64,000 nucleotides of DNA from Cryphonectria parasitica EP155 (Eukaryota; Ascomycota; Sordariomycetes; Diaporthales; Cryphonectriaceae). The stretch lies in contig NW_024468910.1 in NCBI RefSeq assembly GCF_011745365.1, forward strand, positions 310,001 through 374,000, in the 5' to 3' direction. The notes below the pieces were generated by a model, which worked only from the letters and a program-made list of their open reading frames with translations, did no database searches and was not told where the DNA came from. The translations under genes and the position numbers were made by a program. Of the stretch, positions 31,225-44,754 are shown one piece after another; the first letter of the stretch is position 1, and every line of letters begins with the position of its first letter.

Positions 31225-32235
31225 ATAGCTTCTCAGAGAACTTCTTCGTTCTCGCACGCCTCTACTCAGGAAGAACTAATTAACCAGATATATCAGCTCA
31301 TCTAGCGCATTCAGGATTTGCGCAACCAGCAGCAGGCCCAGAGCGCCACCATCGCTGATCAGCAAGCTCAGCTAGCTCAACAAGCTTAGCAAGCGCAGTC
31401 TATCTCTGCAATCACTAGCAATGCTAGAAAAGCATACAAGATGAATAAGCTTATCATATATAATAGGAATCAGAAGATGCTATATGAATTCCTTATCTAT
31501 TGCAAAGCATACTTCTTGCATTATATAATCCAGTTTATTATAGAATCCGAAAAAGTTATTCTTGCAGAAACTTATCTTGAAAAGAATGCTCTTATCTAAT
31601 ACAAGCTTTTTCTATATAACTACTTGAAGTATTAGAATAATTCCAATATGTATATCTAAGATACTAAAGATATATTTGATTTTTTTATAAGCTTCGAAAA
31701 AGCTTTCAAGAAGATCTTTAGCAATTCTAATAAAGAATGTATTATAGCTTAGCAGCTTATGAATCTCAAACAAACTAAGTTAGCTTCTGCTTATATAATT
31801 AGATTCAAACAGCTCTTAGCAAAACTTTTATAGAAAGATAAGAATCTTATAGAATATTATTATAAGAGATTCAAGAATGATATTAAGAACGAGATCTTCA
31901 AGCAGGATTAGCTAGAGGATTTTGCAATATTCTTCAACTAAGCAATCTGCATTAATAACTATCTGTATAAATAATAAGTAGAGAAGTTTAAAAAGAAAGG
32001 AAGCTAAACTTGGAGATTTCCAGCTAATACAAGCAAGAAACTTCAAAACAAAAATAGCAATCAATATAGCAGCATAGCTCAGAGCAGCACTATATATGCT
32101 AGTTCTATAGAACTCAATATAGCTAATAAGCAGTATAGCAAGAGAAATAGCATTACTTGCTATAATTGCAACAAACAGAAACATATAGCATGCAACTGCT
32201 ATCAACTTTAGAAGAATAAATAGCAGCTAATTCAG
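31225..32235 (+). pseudogene. gag of chromovirus D, RIP-damaged
   Basis: Opens at ATA (31225). Same layout as the A and B gags: a Gln-rich segment (NQQQAQSATIADQQAQLAQQ), gag core, and a CCHC motif CYNCNKQKHIACNCY at 32158-32202 that has kept its metal-binding residues. Stops are dense at Gln/Trp positions. Confidence 0.85.
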
Positions 32236-35200
32236 AAAGAATGCTAGATAAATATTATTCAGCAATAGAAATCCAATTAACTGAGCAAAAACATCCTCTC
32301 AGAGTAAGTATCAGATTCTATTAATTACGGAAGTCTCAGCTGAACATTCTGCTATAATAATAACTGCTTAATATATCTCTCGAGTAAGAAAGGTTTAGAA
32401 TAGTTCTCCCAGAAATCTAGGTGCTACAGGCAGATAGCAGCAGCAGAGCGAAGATATATACTCAGTACAACTATGAGCAGCAATGACTCGAACTGCTCTA
32501 GCATTATTAAACAAAGCATTCAAGCATCAGAGAAAGAGCTTAGCAATAATACTCTTCATCATTTCTTATTATCTATGCTAAGCACTATAACCAGGAATGT
32601 AGATAAGGAATAATACCCTCTTAGCTATTAGTATAAATACCTAAATAATACCGAAAACGCTTCCCAAGCAACAGAAGAGTTAAGCCAGAACAAATAATCT
32701 AGCAGTTTACTAGAATCTCTCATGAATAATAAACTTAAGAAGCTTACAGAAAAGTTTCCCTTTAGCATTAGATAGAACAAGAAAACAATATAGATTAAAT
32801 ATCTCATCTATAAGATAGAATTAGAAGAGCTCTTCACCTTCATTTCCTTGCAAAACATCAAAGCGCAACAAGATAAGAATTCTCGAATCAGCTTACTCTA
32901 CAATCTATATTACAAGCTAGCATAGATCTTCTATGCTTATTATAGCTGCAGAATGCATTTCTCGGAAAAAGTGCAATACAAATAGTTCTCCGTTAAAGAA
33001 TTAGAATAAATCCTTCAGACTATTAAGGAACAAGAGCTTCGCTTTAAAGAAGTTTTCAACAAATAGCACTATAATGCATATATTGAACTGCTAAATAACT
33101 GCTCTATGCAATGTATAAACAAGAAAATAGAATAGTAGCAGTATAAGATAATGCTCTATATAATTCATATTAGCAATAAGATTTGCAACTAGCATCAGCA
33201 GAAGAAAGATTAGGAATAATAATGATATAAGCAAAAGCAAGCTAAGAAGCTTGCTTAAAAAGCAGTAAAATAAGCTTAGAAATAGAGCAAGCAGCTCTCA
33301 GCAACTCTAAAAGGCTAGGATTGCTTGTAAAGAAACTGCAGATGATCAGACTGGAACAGTTTCTATACAAAGCTTTTAAAGCAGACTATGCTTACATTAA
33401 GCTCAATATATACATTCAAGAATACAAGTATAGCGCGCTATTGAATAGTAGCGCTTAAGAAAACTTTATATTCCTATATATCATCAATCAAGCATAACTA
33501 CAGTAGAAATGAAAGAAGCAGCTATACACTCTCAGCACTATAAAAGAACAACCTGTTACATACAACCAAGGAGTAATTAACAAGAAAACTGATCATCTAT
33601 CTATCTTGATTCAAGAACATATAGCTAAGATTTCCTTTAATATTACGGATATAGCACAGCATAAGCTAATTATAGAACTTCTATAGCTTAAGAAGCATAA
33701 TCCTTGAATCGATTGAACTACTAGCTAGATCTCATAAGAATAAGCTATATTCAGAAAGATAGTTACAATCAACAATGCAGAATGAAAGCTAGTGGTTGAA
33801 GAATATTTAGGAAAAGAAGCTTTATACAACTTCATATATACTTTCAAGTTAGCAGAGCTAGCAGTTCAAGGAAAAGAACCTAGTAATAAGCGAACTTAAA
33901 TAATGCTAGAATGCTAATAGATTAGCAAAACAACAGAAGCAAAACTCTCAGCAGATTAGTTCGCTCCGAAGCAACAAGAAAAAGCTTCAGAAAGTGAATT
34001 GTAGATCTATACAAGAAGAACCTCGAAACCAAGCCTCTGAGCAGTCAGTTCAGACCGGAGCGAATGCTTAAGGCTCTCGAAAACACTACTGAAAAAGAAG
34101 CATGCTCAACAGTATCTACTATTCCTTCAGATAGCAGAGACAGTATATAGATCAGAACCAACACTTGCAAGCATACTACAGAAATACTACAAATTCAAGA
34201 AATTGTTTCAGAAAGAATTGGATACAGAATTGCCAGAATACAGCTCATACAATCACAAAATCCTGCTACAAGAAGGAAAACAGCCCAAATTCTTCCCCAT
34301 CTACAGACTAGACAAGATATAATTAGAAGCGCTCAAGAAGTATCTTAATGAAAATCTTAAAAAGAGATATATACAATTATCGCAATTACTAGCAGAATAT
34401 CCCATTTTATTTATACTTAAGAAGAATAGCAAGCTTAAGCTATATATTAATTATAAGTAATTTAATAATATTATAATCAAAAACTAATATTTATTACTAT
34501 TTATCAAAGAACTGTAAGATAGATTATAAGGAGTATAGTAGTTTATAGTTCTAAATCTAAAAAGAGCTTACAATCTAATTAGAATAAAGAAAGAAGAGAA
34601 ATGGAAAACTGCTTTCAGAATATGCTACAAATACTATGAATACTTAATTATACTCTTCAGTTTAACAAATACTCCAGCTTTATTCCAAGAAATAATTAAT
34701 TATATTCTATATAAGCATCTGAATTAATTCATTATTGCTTATCTCAATAATATTCTTATTTTCTCTCAAATATTAAAGAAATACAAGGAATATATGGAAA
34801 TAGTATTGCAAATATTCTAAGATGCAAAACTTCTTATAGAATCTGCAAAAAATTACTTTTATATACAGAAAGTCAACTATCTCGGATTTACAATCAAGCT
34901 AGAATATATTAAGCTATAGAAAGATAAGATAAAAGCTATTAGAAACTAGCTAATTCCTAGGAATATTAGAAATATTAAATCTTTTCTCGAATACATTAAC
35001 TTCTATAAGCAGTTCATTAAGAATTACAGCTAGATTGCACATTCTCTTACAAATCTTACTAAGAAGAAGCAATCTTTCAAATAAACTTCTAAGGCATAAA
35101 AAGCTTTTAATAAAATTATTAAGCATATTACTTCAGAGCTAATTCTATATAAAGCAGATCTTTATAAACTCTTTGAAGTTGAAACTGATACATCAGAATA

Positions 35201-36964
35201 TGCATTCGAGGAATAACTTGGTTAGCAGAATAATCAAGAATATTTAAAGATTATAAGCAACTTTTCAAAAAAACTGAATAGCTCAGAAATCAACTACAGA
35301 ATCCTTAACTAAGAACTTATAGCAATAGTAAAAGCTTTCGAGAAATAGCAATACTATCTTATTAGCATACAGTATCCGATTATAGTTCACTCAGATTATA
35401 AGAATCTAATTATATTTATAATAATCAAAATCTTAAACAAGTAACAAGTTAAATAAGCAGAATTTCTCCTACAATTTGATTTCAGAATTATATACTGCAA
35501 AGATTTGAAGAATAAACGAGCAGATGCTCTTAGCAGAAGATTAGATTATCGAAATGCAGATTTCTTGAATATACAAAACATCTTTGCTCAAAACGAATTA
35601 GGAAATCTTGTTAATGCATATAGAGAGCTGAGCGCTGCCTTCAGAATTGGATCCTTAGAAGAGAATTCAGAATCAATAATTCCAAACGAACAAAATAACT
35701 ATATCAAGAATGTATATAGTGCATCAGCATATGGATATCAGAGAGTTAGAGCAATCTACAAATACATCAAAAAATACTAGAATCTATCAGATCTTAGGAA
35801 AAGAATTAAGAATATCTTATAACAATATAATAGCTGCAAGAAGAATAAAGCAGAAAAATATAAGCTTTACAAACTGCTGCACTCCTTATCAATACTTATA
35901 ACTATTTAGCAATTTATTAGTTTAGATTTTATTACTAAGCTATTTCTCTTATAAGAACTCTTAACTAAAGTGCAATATAATAGCATTCTAGTAGTGATTT
36001 GCAGACTAAGCAAGTATGCTTACTTTCTCTTCTACAAGGAAAGCAGTATAGCAGAAGAACTTGCATATACATTTCTCAGAACAATTATTGCTAACTATAG
36101 CATGCTAGAAGAAGTAATCTCTAATAGAAACAGAAAGTTCAACTCAAAGTTTTGAATTTTACTTATAAAACAGCTTGGAATATATTACAGAATATCTATA
36201 GCATTTTATTTACAAACAGATAAATAGATAGAAAGAATGAATTAGATTATTAAATAATATTTTTAATACTATATTAATCAGAAACAGAATAATTAAATTA
36301 ATCTATTATCTTTTGCATAATTCGCTTATAATAGTACAAATATAAGCATAATAAAGAAATCACTATTCTTTATATTCTATAAATATAATCTAATAGCTTA
36401 TTATAAAGCATTGCTAGAAGCAGATGCAGAAGCTGCAAACAAAAGAGTTAAGAGAATTAAGAAAATTCAGAAAGAACTTTAGCTAGAATTACAATTCATC
36501 CAAGAACAAATAATACAGTATACAAACTCCAAAAGAATTGAGAAACCAATTTTACAAAAGGAAGATAAGATTTATCTACTTCGAAAAAACATCAAAACAA
36601 CTAAATCTAGCAACAAACTTAATTATAAGAAGTTAGAATCATTCAAAATCTTGCAACAGATTTCCCTAATTAATTACAAGCTAGCATTATCTCATGAAAT
36701 GAGAATATATTTAATCTTTTACATTTCATTACTAGAATTAGCAGCATAAGAAATACTAGCAAACAATACAGCAGAAATAGAAAATAATGAACCAGAGTAT
36801 AAGATAGAAAAGATTCTCAAGCATAGAAATACAAACAGCATAAGAGAATACTTCATCAAATGAAAAGATTACCTAGTAAGCGAAAATTCATAAGAATTAC
36901 CGAAGAATATTAAGAATACTCAGGAAAAAGTAGCTGAATATTGGAAAAGGAAGAAAACTAACAT
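32236..36964 (+). pseudogene. pol of chromovirus D (PR-RT-RH-IN-chromodomain), RIP-damaged
   Basis: Protease remnant ALLNSSA near 33437-33460. Reverse transcriptase about 34400-34870, with FIIAYLNNILIFS (YxDD lost). RNase H about 35160-35480. The tether and integrase zinc region 35500-35890 reads NKRADALSRRLDYRNADF. Integrase core (VVICRLSKYAYFLFYKESS, EEVISNRNRKF with Asp changed to Asn) at 35985-36150, integrase C-terminal part to about 36740, and chromodomain YKIEKILKHRNTNSIREYFI at about 36796-36860. Nonsense changes throughout. Confidence 0.88.
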
Positions 36965-37582
36965 CTAGGATAATCGCTTTACCCCGAACCGAGATTCAGA
37001 AGCTTTAGAAATCTTACTTTCCAGAAAATCTAACTAATCTATCACTGAATTCCCTACATCCACGGAATTCCAATCGAAACTCTTAAAAGAAGAATTCCTA
37101 GCAATAACAGCAAACTTCTCTGCAACTACAGAACGAATCCCAGCAGCAATGCAGGCTCGCTCCTTCTTAGCTTTCTCATGCTCTAGCTCCTTCATGCTAG
37201 AAAAGCCTCAGCAAACAGCCTTCATCATCCTCTCAAACTACAAACGTTTCTACTTCTGCAAACATCCTACCTCCATAGCAGCATTACGCAGCTGCCCCTT
37301 AATACTCTCAAGTTGGTTCTCCAAGCATTAGTATTGAATGCTTATTCAATGAATTTCTGCTGCACTCAATTCTTAAACATCGCACTAAGAGCAGCTTAAG
37401 CGAATACATTTAGCATAGCAAAAGAAGTTCTTAATAGAGATTTAACAAAACTGAATACTATAATTCTTGCAGAAAGAATAAGAAGGTATAGTAATAGCAT
37501 TTATAAGAATTAAAGAAAGAAGAGAATTCTTTTGTTTAATCTTCTCAGCGCAAGAACAAGATTTGTTAATTCTATTCAACAT
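36965..37582 (-). pseudogene. antisense ORF of chromovirus D
   Basis: ATG 37582 to TAG 36965, 618 bp, exactly the length of the B and G copies. The frame is unbroken by indels although about eight TAA/TAG/TGA codons stand at Gln, Trp or Arg positions. The Cys cluster is partly lost (YSFCKNYSIQFC, CIRLSCS). The coiled coil and the FDWNSVDVGNSVID end are still readable. Same unknown function as the other copies. Confidence 0.7.
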
Positions 37583-37674
37583 CTTGATTAGAAAAGCAAG
37601 ATCATATATACAGAAAACTTGCTAGAATACTTACAAAGAATTGTTGGAAATAACAACTGATAAAAGAAAGATGA

Positions 37675-37685
37675 TATTATAATCT
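37675..37685 (+). repeat. 3' LTR of chromovirus D, first 11 bases
   Basis: TATTATAATCT, a RIP-altered TGTTATAACC start following the polypurine tract AAAAGAAAGATGA. It is cut by chromovirus E and resumes at 45240. Confidence 0.85.
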
Positions 37686-38165
37686 TGTTATAACCCATCC
37701 AACATGCAAGTCACGAAAACAGGTTACAGGCAAACAAGGATCAGGTGTTATGACTCAACGTCAGACAACCCACAAGGATTACATAACCCAGAATTAGGAT
37801 TACAAGCCAACCAATCAAACAATAGGACGATTACTAGTAATCACCAGCGCTCAGTGATTAGTAATGATCCGGAATGATCAATGATGATCTAGAATGATCA
37901 CTAGCAAGCAAGGGACTGAAGAACTAGGTATATAAAGGTTTACATTTCTTACTGCCAGATAGATTTCCTTCAAATAATTCTTCAGTTATCAATCTAAGTA
38001 TTCAGTTTTATATACTGAGTAGCCCTAAAGGCAGTAAATACTTGCATCGCTTATTAGGACTTGTACGGTTCTGTATTCAAGAACTTAATACTTTAATACT
38101 GCTCTTGTTAGCATAAACCCCTTCATATACTTAGGAATCTTCGGATTGCTGTAGTGCTCATTACA
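37686..38165 (+). repeat. 5' LTR of chromovirus E
   Basis: 480 bp, TGTTATAACCC...CATTACA. It has its own 'gamma' U3 core built on ATGATC/GATCAT palindromes (GATGATCTAGAATGATCAC) and a variant promoter block (ACTAGGTATATAAAGG). R/U5 is shared with the other LTRs. Confidence 0.93.
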
Positions 38166-38224
38166 TTTTGATAATTCTTGTTCAAGAACGGTTCAGTGTT
38201 ACCACTTGAGCAATACGGAATACA

Positions 38225-39239
38225 ATAGCTCCTCCAGGAACTCCTTCGTTCTCGCGCACTCCTACTCAGGAAGAACTGGTTAACCAGGTGTATCAGCTTA
38301 TTCAATGTATCCAGGATCTGCGCGAACAACAACAGGCTCAGAGCGCTACCATCGCTAACCAACAGGCCCAGCTAGCTTAACAGGCTTAGCAGGCGCAGAC
38401 TACCTCTCCGACCTCCAGTGGCGCTGGAAAAGCATACAAGATGAATAAGCCCGCTATGTATAACAGCAATCAAAAGATGCTACATGAATTCCTCACCTAC
38501 TGCAGAGCGTATTTTCTGCATTACAAGACTCAGTTCACCAAGAAATCTGAGAAAGTTATTCTCGCAGGGACTCGTCTCGAAAAGAATGCTCTTATCTGAT
38601 ACAAGCTTTCTCTACGCAACCACTTGGAGCATCAGAACAATCCCAACGCGCATATCCAGAGTATTAAGAATATGTTCAATTCCTTTGAGAGCTTCGAGAA
38701 AGCTCTCAAAGAGATCTTTAGTAATCCCAATGAAGAACGCATTACAGCTTAGCAGCTTATGGATCTCAAGCAGACCAAATCGGCTTCTGTCTATATAATC
38801 AGATTCAAGCAACTCTCAGCATAACTCCTGTAGAAAGATAAGAATCTTATGGAGCATTACTACAAGAAACTTAAGGATGATGTTAAAGATGAAATCTTTA
38901 AGCAGGATTGGCCAGAGAACTTTACAACGTTCTCCAATCAAGCTATCCGCATCAACAACCATCTGTATGAACGATAGATAGAGAAGTCCAAGAAGAAAGG
39001 AAGCTAGACTTGGAGATTTCCAGCTAATACGAGCAAGAAGCTTCAAAACAAGAATAGCGGTTAATATAGCAGTATAGCTCAGAGCAGCACTATGCATGCT
39101 GATCCTATGGAACTCGATGCTGCTAATAAGCAGTATAGCAAGAGGAATAGTATTACTTACTACAACTGTAACAAATAAGAATACATTGTATGCAACTACT
39201 ATCAATTCTGAAAGAACAAATGATAATCAGTTCAGAAAG
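38225..39239 (+). pseudogene. gag of chromovirus E, RIP-damaged
   Basis: Opens at ATA (38225). Gln-rich segment, gag core (FLTYCRAYFLHYKTQF, EKVILAGTRLEKNALI), TAQQLMDLKQTKSASV with a stop replacing the first Gln, and a degraded knuckle YYNCNK...VCNYY (39160-39205) in which two metal-binding Cys codons are now Tyr. Confidence 0.85.
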
Positions 39240-42200
39240 AATGCTAGATAAATGTTACTTAATGATAGGAATCCAATCAACTAAGCAAAAACATCTTCTT
39301 GGAGCAAGTATCGAACTCTGTTAATTATGAAAGTCTTAGCTAGATATTCTGTTATAACAACAACTGCTTAATACACTTCTCGAATAAGAAAGATTCAGAA
39401 TAGTTTCTTTAGAAACCTAGGCGCTACAGGCAGATAGCGATAGCAGGGCGAGGGTATATGCTCAGCACGACTACGAGCAGCAACAGCTTAAACTGCTCTG
39501 ATATCACTGAACAAAGCATTCAAGCGCTGAAGAAAGAGCTTAATGATAATACCCTTCGCTATTCCCCATCATCTATATCAGATATCATAATCAGAGAAAT
39601 AAACAAAGAATAATACTCTCTTAATTATTAGTATAAATATCTAAACAATACCGAAAACGCTTCTCAGGCAACAGAAAGATCAAGCTAAAACGAATGATCT
39701 AACAATTTACTGAAGTCTCCTGTGAACAATAAACCCAAAAAGCTTATAGAAAGGTTCTCCTTCAGCATTAGATGAAACAAGAAAATAATATGAATTGAAT
39801 ATCTCGTTTATAAGATAGGATTAGAAAAGCTCTTTATCTGCATTCCCTTGCAAAACATCAAAGCACGAGAAGATAAGAACTCTCAGATCAGCTTACTTCA
39901 CAACCTATATCACGAATTAGCATAAATCTCCTGCATCTATCATAGCTGTAGAATGCATTTCTCGGAGAAAGTGCAATACGAATGATTCTCTGTTAGAGAA
40001 TCAGAACAAATCCTTCAGGCTGTTAAAGAACAGAAATTCCGCTTCAGAGAGATTCTCAACAAGCAATACTACAACGCATATATCGGGCTACTGGATAATT
40101 GCTTCATGCAATGCGTAGATAAAAAGATAGAGTGGTAGCAGTGCAAGATAATATTCTGTACAATTCACATTAATAACAAAGTTTGCAACTGGCATTAACA
40201 GAAGAAAGATCAGGAATAATGATGATATGAGCAAAAACAAGCTAAGAAGCTTGCTTGAGAAGCAGCGAAGCAGGCTTAGAAGGATAAGCAGTTCTCAACA
40301 AATCTAAAAGAATAGGATTGCTTGTAAAGAGATTACAGATAATCAGACTGAAATGATTTCTATATGAAGCTTTTAGAACAGATTACGCTTATATTAAGTT
40401 CGATATATATATTCAAGAATACAAATATAGCATACTATTGAATAGTAGCGCTTAGGAAAACTTTATATTCCTATACATTGTTAATCAGGCACAACTATAA
40501 TGAAAATGAAAGAGATGCTTATATACTCTTAGCACTGTAGAAGAACAATCTGTTGTATACAATTAAGAAGTAATTGATAAGGAAACTGATTATCTATCTG
40601 TTTTGATCCAAGAATGCATAATCAGAGCTTCTTTTGATATTACGAATACAGCACAGCATAAGCTAATTATGGAGCTTCTATAGCTCAAGGAGCACAATTC
40701 TCGAATCGATTAGACTACTAGCTAGATTTCATGAGAACAAGCTATACTCAGAGAGATAGTTACAATCAATAGCGCAGGATTGAAGCTAGTGGTTGAAGAA
40801 TATTCAGGAAAAGAAGCTTTACACGACTTCATACATACTTTCAAACCAGCAGGGCTGGCAGTTTAAGAAGAAGGATCTAGTGATAAGCGAACTTAAACAG
40901 TGCCAGGGCGCTAACAGGTTAGCAAAACAACGGAAGCGAGACCCTCAGCAAGTCGGTCCGCCCCGGAGCGACAAGGAAAAGCTTCAGAATGTGGATTGTG
41001 AACCCACACGGGAAAAACCTCGAAACCAGGCCCTCGAGCGCTCGGTCCGGCCCGGAGCGAACGCTCAAGGCCCTCGAAAACGCCATTAGAAAAGAAGCAC
41101 GCTCAACAGTACCTACTGTTCCTCCAGGTAGCAGAAACAGCACGAGAACCAGAACCAATACTTGCAAACATACTACAAGAATATTACAAGTTTAAGAAAC
41201 TGTTCCAGGAAGAATTGAATACAGGATTGCTAGAATACAGCTTATATAATTACGAGATCCTGCTACAAGAAGAGAAACAGCACAAATTCTTCCCTATCTA
41301 CAGACTAAATAAAGTATAGCTAGAGACACTTCGGGAGTATCTTGACAAGAATCTTAAGAAAGGATATATACAACTATTGCAATCACTAGCAGGATATCCC
41401 ATTCTGTTTATATCTAAGAAAAATAGCAAGCTTAGGCTATATATTGATTATAAGCAACTCAACAATATTACAATTAAGAACTGATATCTGTTGCTACTTA
41501 TCAAGGAATTATAAGATAGGCTGCAAGAAGTATAATAGTTTATAGTTTTAGATCTAAAAGGAGCTTACAATCTGATTAGAGTAAAGAAAGGAGAAGAATG
41601 GAAAACTGCTTTTAGAATACGCTATGAATATTACGAATATTTGGTTATGCTTTTTAGTTTAACGAATGCCTTAGCTTCATTTCAGGAAATAATCAATTAT
41701 ATTCTATGCAAGCATCTGAATCAGTTCATCATTGCCTATCTCAATAACATTCTTATTTACTCTCAAACATTGAAAGAATATAAGAAATACATGGAAACAA
41801 TATTGCAAACGCTCCAAAATGCAAAGCTTCTTATAGAGCTTGCAAAGAGCTACTTTTATATACAAAAAGTCAACTATCTCGGATTCACAATCGAGCTGGG
41901 ATGCATCAAGCTACAGAAAGATAAGATGAAAGCTATCAGAAACTAGCTAATTCTCAGAAATATTAGAGATATTAAATCTTTTCTTGAATACATTAATTTC
42001 TACAAACAGTTTATCAGAAACTATAGCCGAATCGCATATCCTCTTACAAATCTTATCAAAAGAAATCAATCCTTCAAATAGATCTCCAAAGCATAAGAAG
42101 CTTTTGATAAGATCATCAAGTATATCACCTTAGAGCTAGTTCTATATAAAGCAGATCCCTACAAATCCTTTGAAATTGAAACCGATGCATCAGAATATGC

Positions 42201-43965
42201 ACTCAGAGAATAATTTAGTTAGCAAGATAATCAAGAATATCTAAGGATTGTAAGCAACTTCTCAAAAAAGTTGAATAGCTCGGAAATTAACTACAGAATC
42301 CCTGATCAGGAACTTATAGCAATAATAAAAGCTTTCGAGAAGTAGCAATACTATCTCATTAGCATACAACACTCAATCATAGTTCATTCGGATTACAAGA
42401 ATCTAACTATATTCATGATAACTAAGGTTTTGAATAAGCAATAAGTTAGATGAGCAGAATTTCTCTTACAGTTTAACTTCAAGATTGTATACTGCAAAGG
42501 CTCAGAGAACGAACAAGCAGATGCTCTCAGCAAAAGATCAGACTATCAAGATGCAGATTCCTCGGATATACAGAACATCTTCGCTCAAGACGAATCAGGA
42601 AATCTCATCAATGCATACAGAGAACTAAATGCTGCTTTCAGGATTGAACTCTTGGAGAAGAATCCAAAATCAATAATTTCAAACAAATAAGATAACTATA
42701 TCAAGAATATATACAATGCATCAGCATACAGATATTAGAGAGTTAAGGCAACTTATGAATGCATCAAAAGATACTGAAATCTATCAAGCTTTAGAAAAAG
42801 AATTGAAAACATTCTATAACAATATAATAGCTGCAAAAAGAATAAAGCAGAAAGATATAAGCTTTATGAACTACTGTACTCCTTACCAGTACTTATAACT
42901 ATTTAGCAATCCATTAATCTAAACTTTATTATCAAGCTACTTCTCTTATAAGAATTCTTAATTAAGATATAATATAATAATATTCTAATAGTGATTTGCA
43001 GACTGAGCAAGTATGCTTACTTTCTTCTTTATAAGGAAAGCAATACAGCAGAGGAACTTGTATATACATTTCTCAGAACAATTATTGCTAATTATAGCAT
43101 ATCAGAAGAAGTAATCTCTAACAGAAATAGAAAGTTCAACTCGAAATTTTGAGCTTCGCTTATAAAATAGCTTGGAATATACCACAGAATATCTACAGCA
43201 TTTCACTTATAAACAAATGAATAAACAGAAAGAATAAATCAAGTTATTAAATAGTATCTACAATACTATATCAACCAGAAACAGAATAACTGGATTAATC
43301 TATTGCTCCTTGCACAGTTCACTTATAATAGCGCAGATACAAGCATAACGAAGAAATCGCTATTCTTCATACTCTATAAATATAATCCAACAGCTTACTA
43401 CAAAGTACTGCCAGAAGCAGATGCAAAAGCTATAAACAAAAGAATTAAGAAGATTAAGAAAGTTTAGAAGGAATTTCGATCAGAACTATGATTTGTTCAG
43501 AAACGAATAGTACAATATGCAAACTCTAAAAGGATTAAAAGACTAATCCTACAGGAAGAAGATAAGATTTACCTACTTTGGAAAAACATCAAAATAACCA
43601 GATCCAGCAACAAACTTGATTACAAAAAGTTGGAATCCTTCAAAATCTTGCAACAAATCTCCCCAATCAACTACAAGTTAGCATTATCTCATAGGATAAG
43701 AATATACCCAGTCTTCTACATTTCACTGCTGGAATCAGCAGCATAGGAAATACTAATAGATAATATAGCAGAAGTGGAAAACAATGAATCAGAGTATGAG
43801 ATAGAAAAAATCCTCAAGCATAGAAGCATAAACAATATAAGGGAATATCTCATCAAATGGAAAGATTACTCAGCAAGCGAAAATTCTTGGGAATCACAGA
43901 AAAACGTTAAAAACGCTCAAGAAAGAGTAGCTGAGTATTGGAAAAGAAAGGAAACCAGTACCTAA
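39240..43965 (+). pseudogene. pol of chromovirus E (PR-RT-RH-IN-chromodomain), RIP-damaged
   Basis: Protease remnant near 40430-40480. An Arg-rich GC block at 40900-41130. Reverse transcriptase: LRLYIDYKQLNNITIKN at 41434-41484, EEWKTAFR, FIIAYLNNILIYSQTL near 41726-41773 (YxDD lost). RNase H 42170-42540 (SENEQADALSKRSDY). Integrase core CRLSKYAYFLLYKES and EEVISNRNRKF 42998-43150. Chromodomain YEIEKILKHRS...REYLIKWKDY...SENSWE at 43795-43890, ending at TAA 43963-43965. A chromodomain directs integration to heterochromatin in related elements. Confidence 0.9.
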
Positions 43966-44690
43966 GACGATCGCTCCGCCCCGAACCGAAACTCAGAAGC
44001 CTCAGGAATCTCACTCTCCAGAAAGCCCGACCAATCCACCACTGCATTCCTCACATCTACAGAATTCCAGTCAAAATCTCTAGAAAAGGAATCCCCAGGA
44101 ACAACTACGGGCTTCGCGGAAACCACAGCCTGCACCTCAGCCGCCACGCGCTCGCGCTCCTCCTCCTTCAAGCCCTTATTCACCAGTTTTATCCTCTTCT
44201 CCTGAAGGAAGCATCGCTGCTTCTTCAAACGAAACAAACAATCTAGGAACTCGAACAAACGAGCCTGAGCATTCGCCAGCTCTCACTAACGCTCCAACAA
44301 ACGCTTCTTCTCCTCTACCTTCCTACTATCCAAACGAACTAACTCATCAGTAATACGAGATACTAAGATAGTATTATCAGCAAGAACTAAGAAAGAGGAA
44401 AGAGAAGGCTTACAAGAAAACATAGAAACTCGATCAGCATCACAGGAATAATCTCGTTTCATATACTAAAAGCAGCTCTTAACCCCATCCACTATCTTGC
44501 ATCGCATCCCCTCCTTTAAATACAATAAGCACAATATAACTTCGTAGCTAGTGGACTCAATATACAAATAACGCTCAAAACAACGAAGATACAGCTTCGA
44601 GAAAGTAACGGAAGCACTAGAAGAAGATTTGCTAACACAAGAATTTAAGATTCTATTCAACATCTCAATTAGGAAAGCATAACCACGCAT
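43962..44690 (-). pseudogene. antisense ORF of chromovirus E (longer variant)
   Basis: Frame 44690-43962. The conserved start (ATGTTGAATAGAATT) is at 44663, giving about 233 codons. The middle part is longer than in B, D and G, and the Cys region is CLLYLKEGMRCKIVDGVKSC. A coiled coil (VRLDSRKVEEKKRLLE), then ERVAAEVQAVV and the C-terminal FDWNSVDVRNAVVDWSGFLE match the family. Only two or three stops at Gln/Trp positions interrupt it, while pol of the same copy is riddled with them. It overlaps the pol stop codon tail to tail. Confidence 0.7.
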
Positions 44691-44754
44691 ACGGAGAACT
44701 TGCTGAATACTTACAGGAAATCGTTGAGAACAACAACTAATAGAAGGAAGATGA

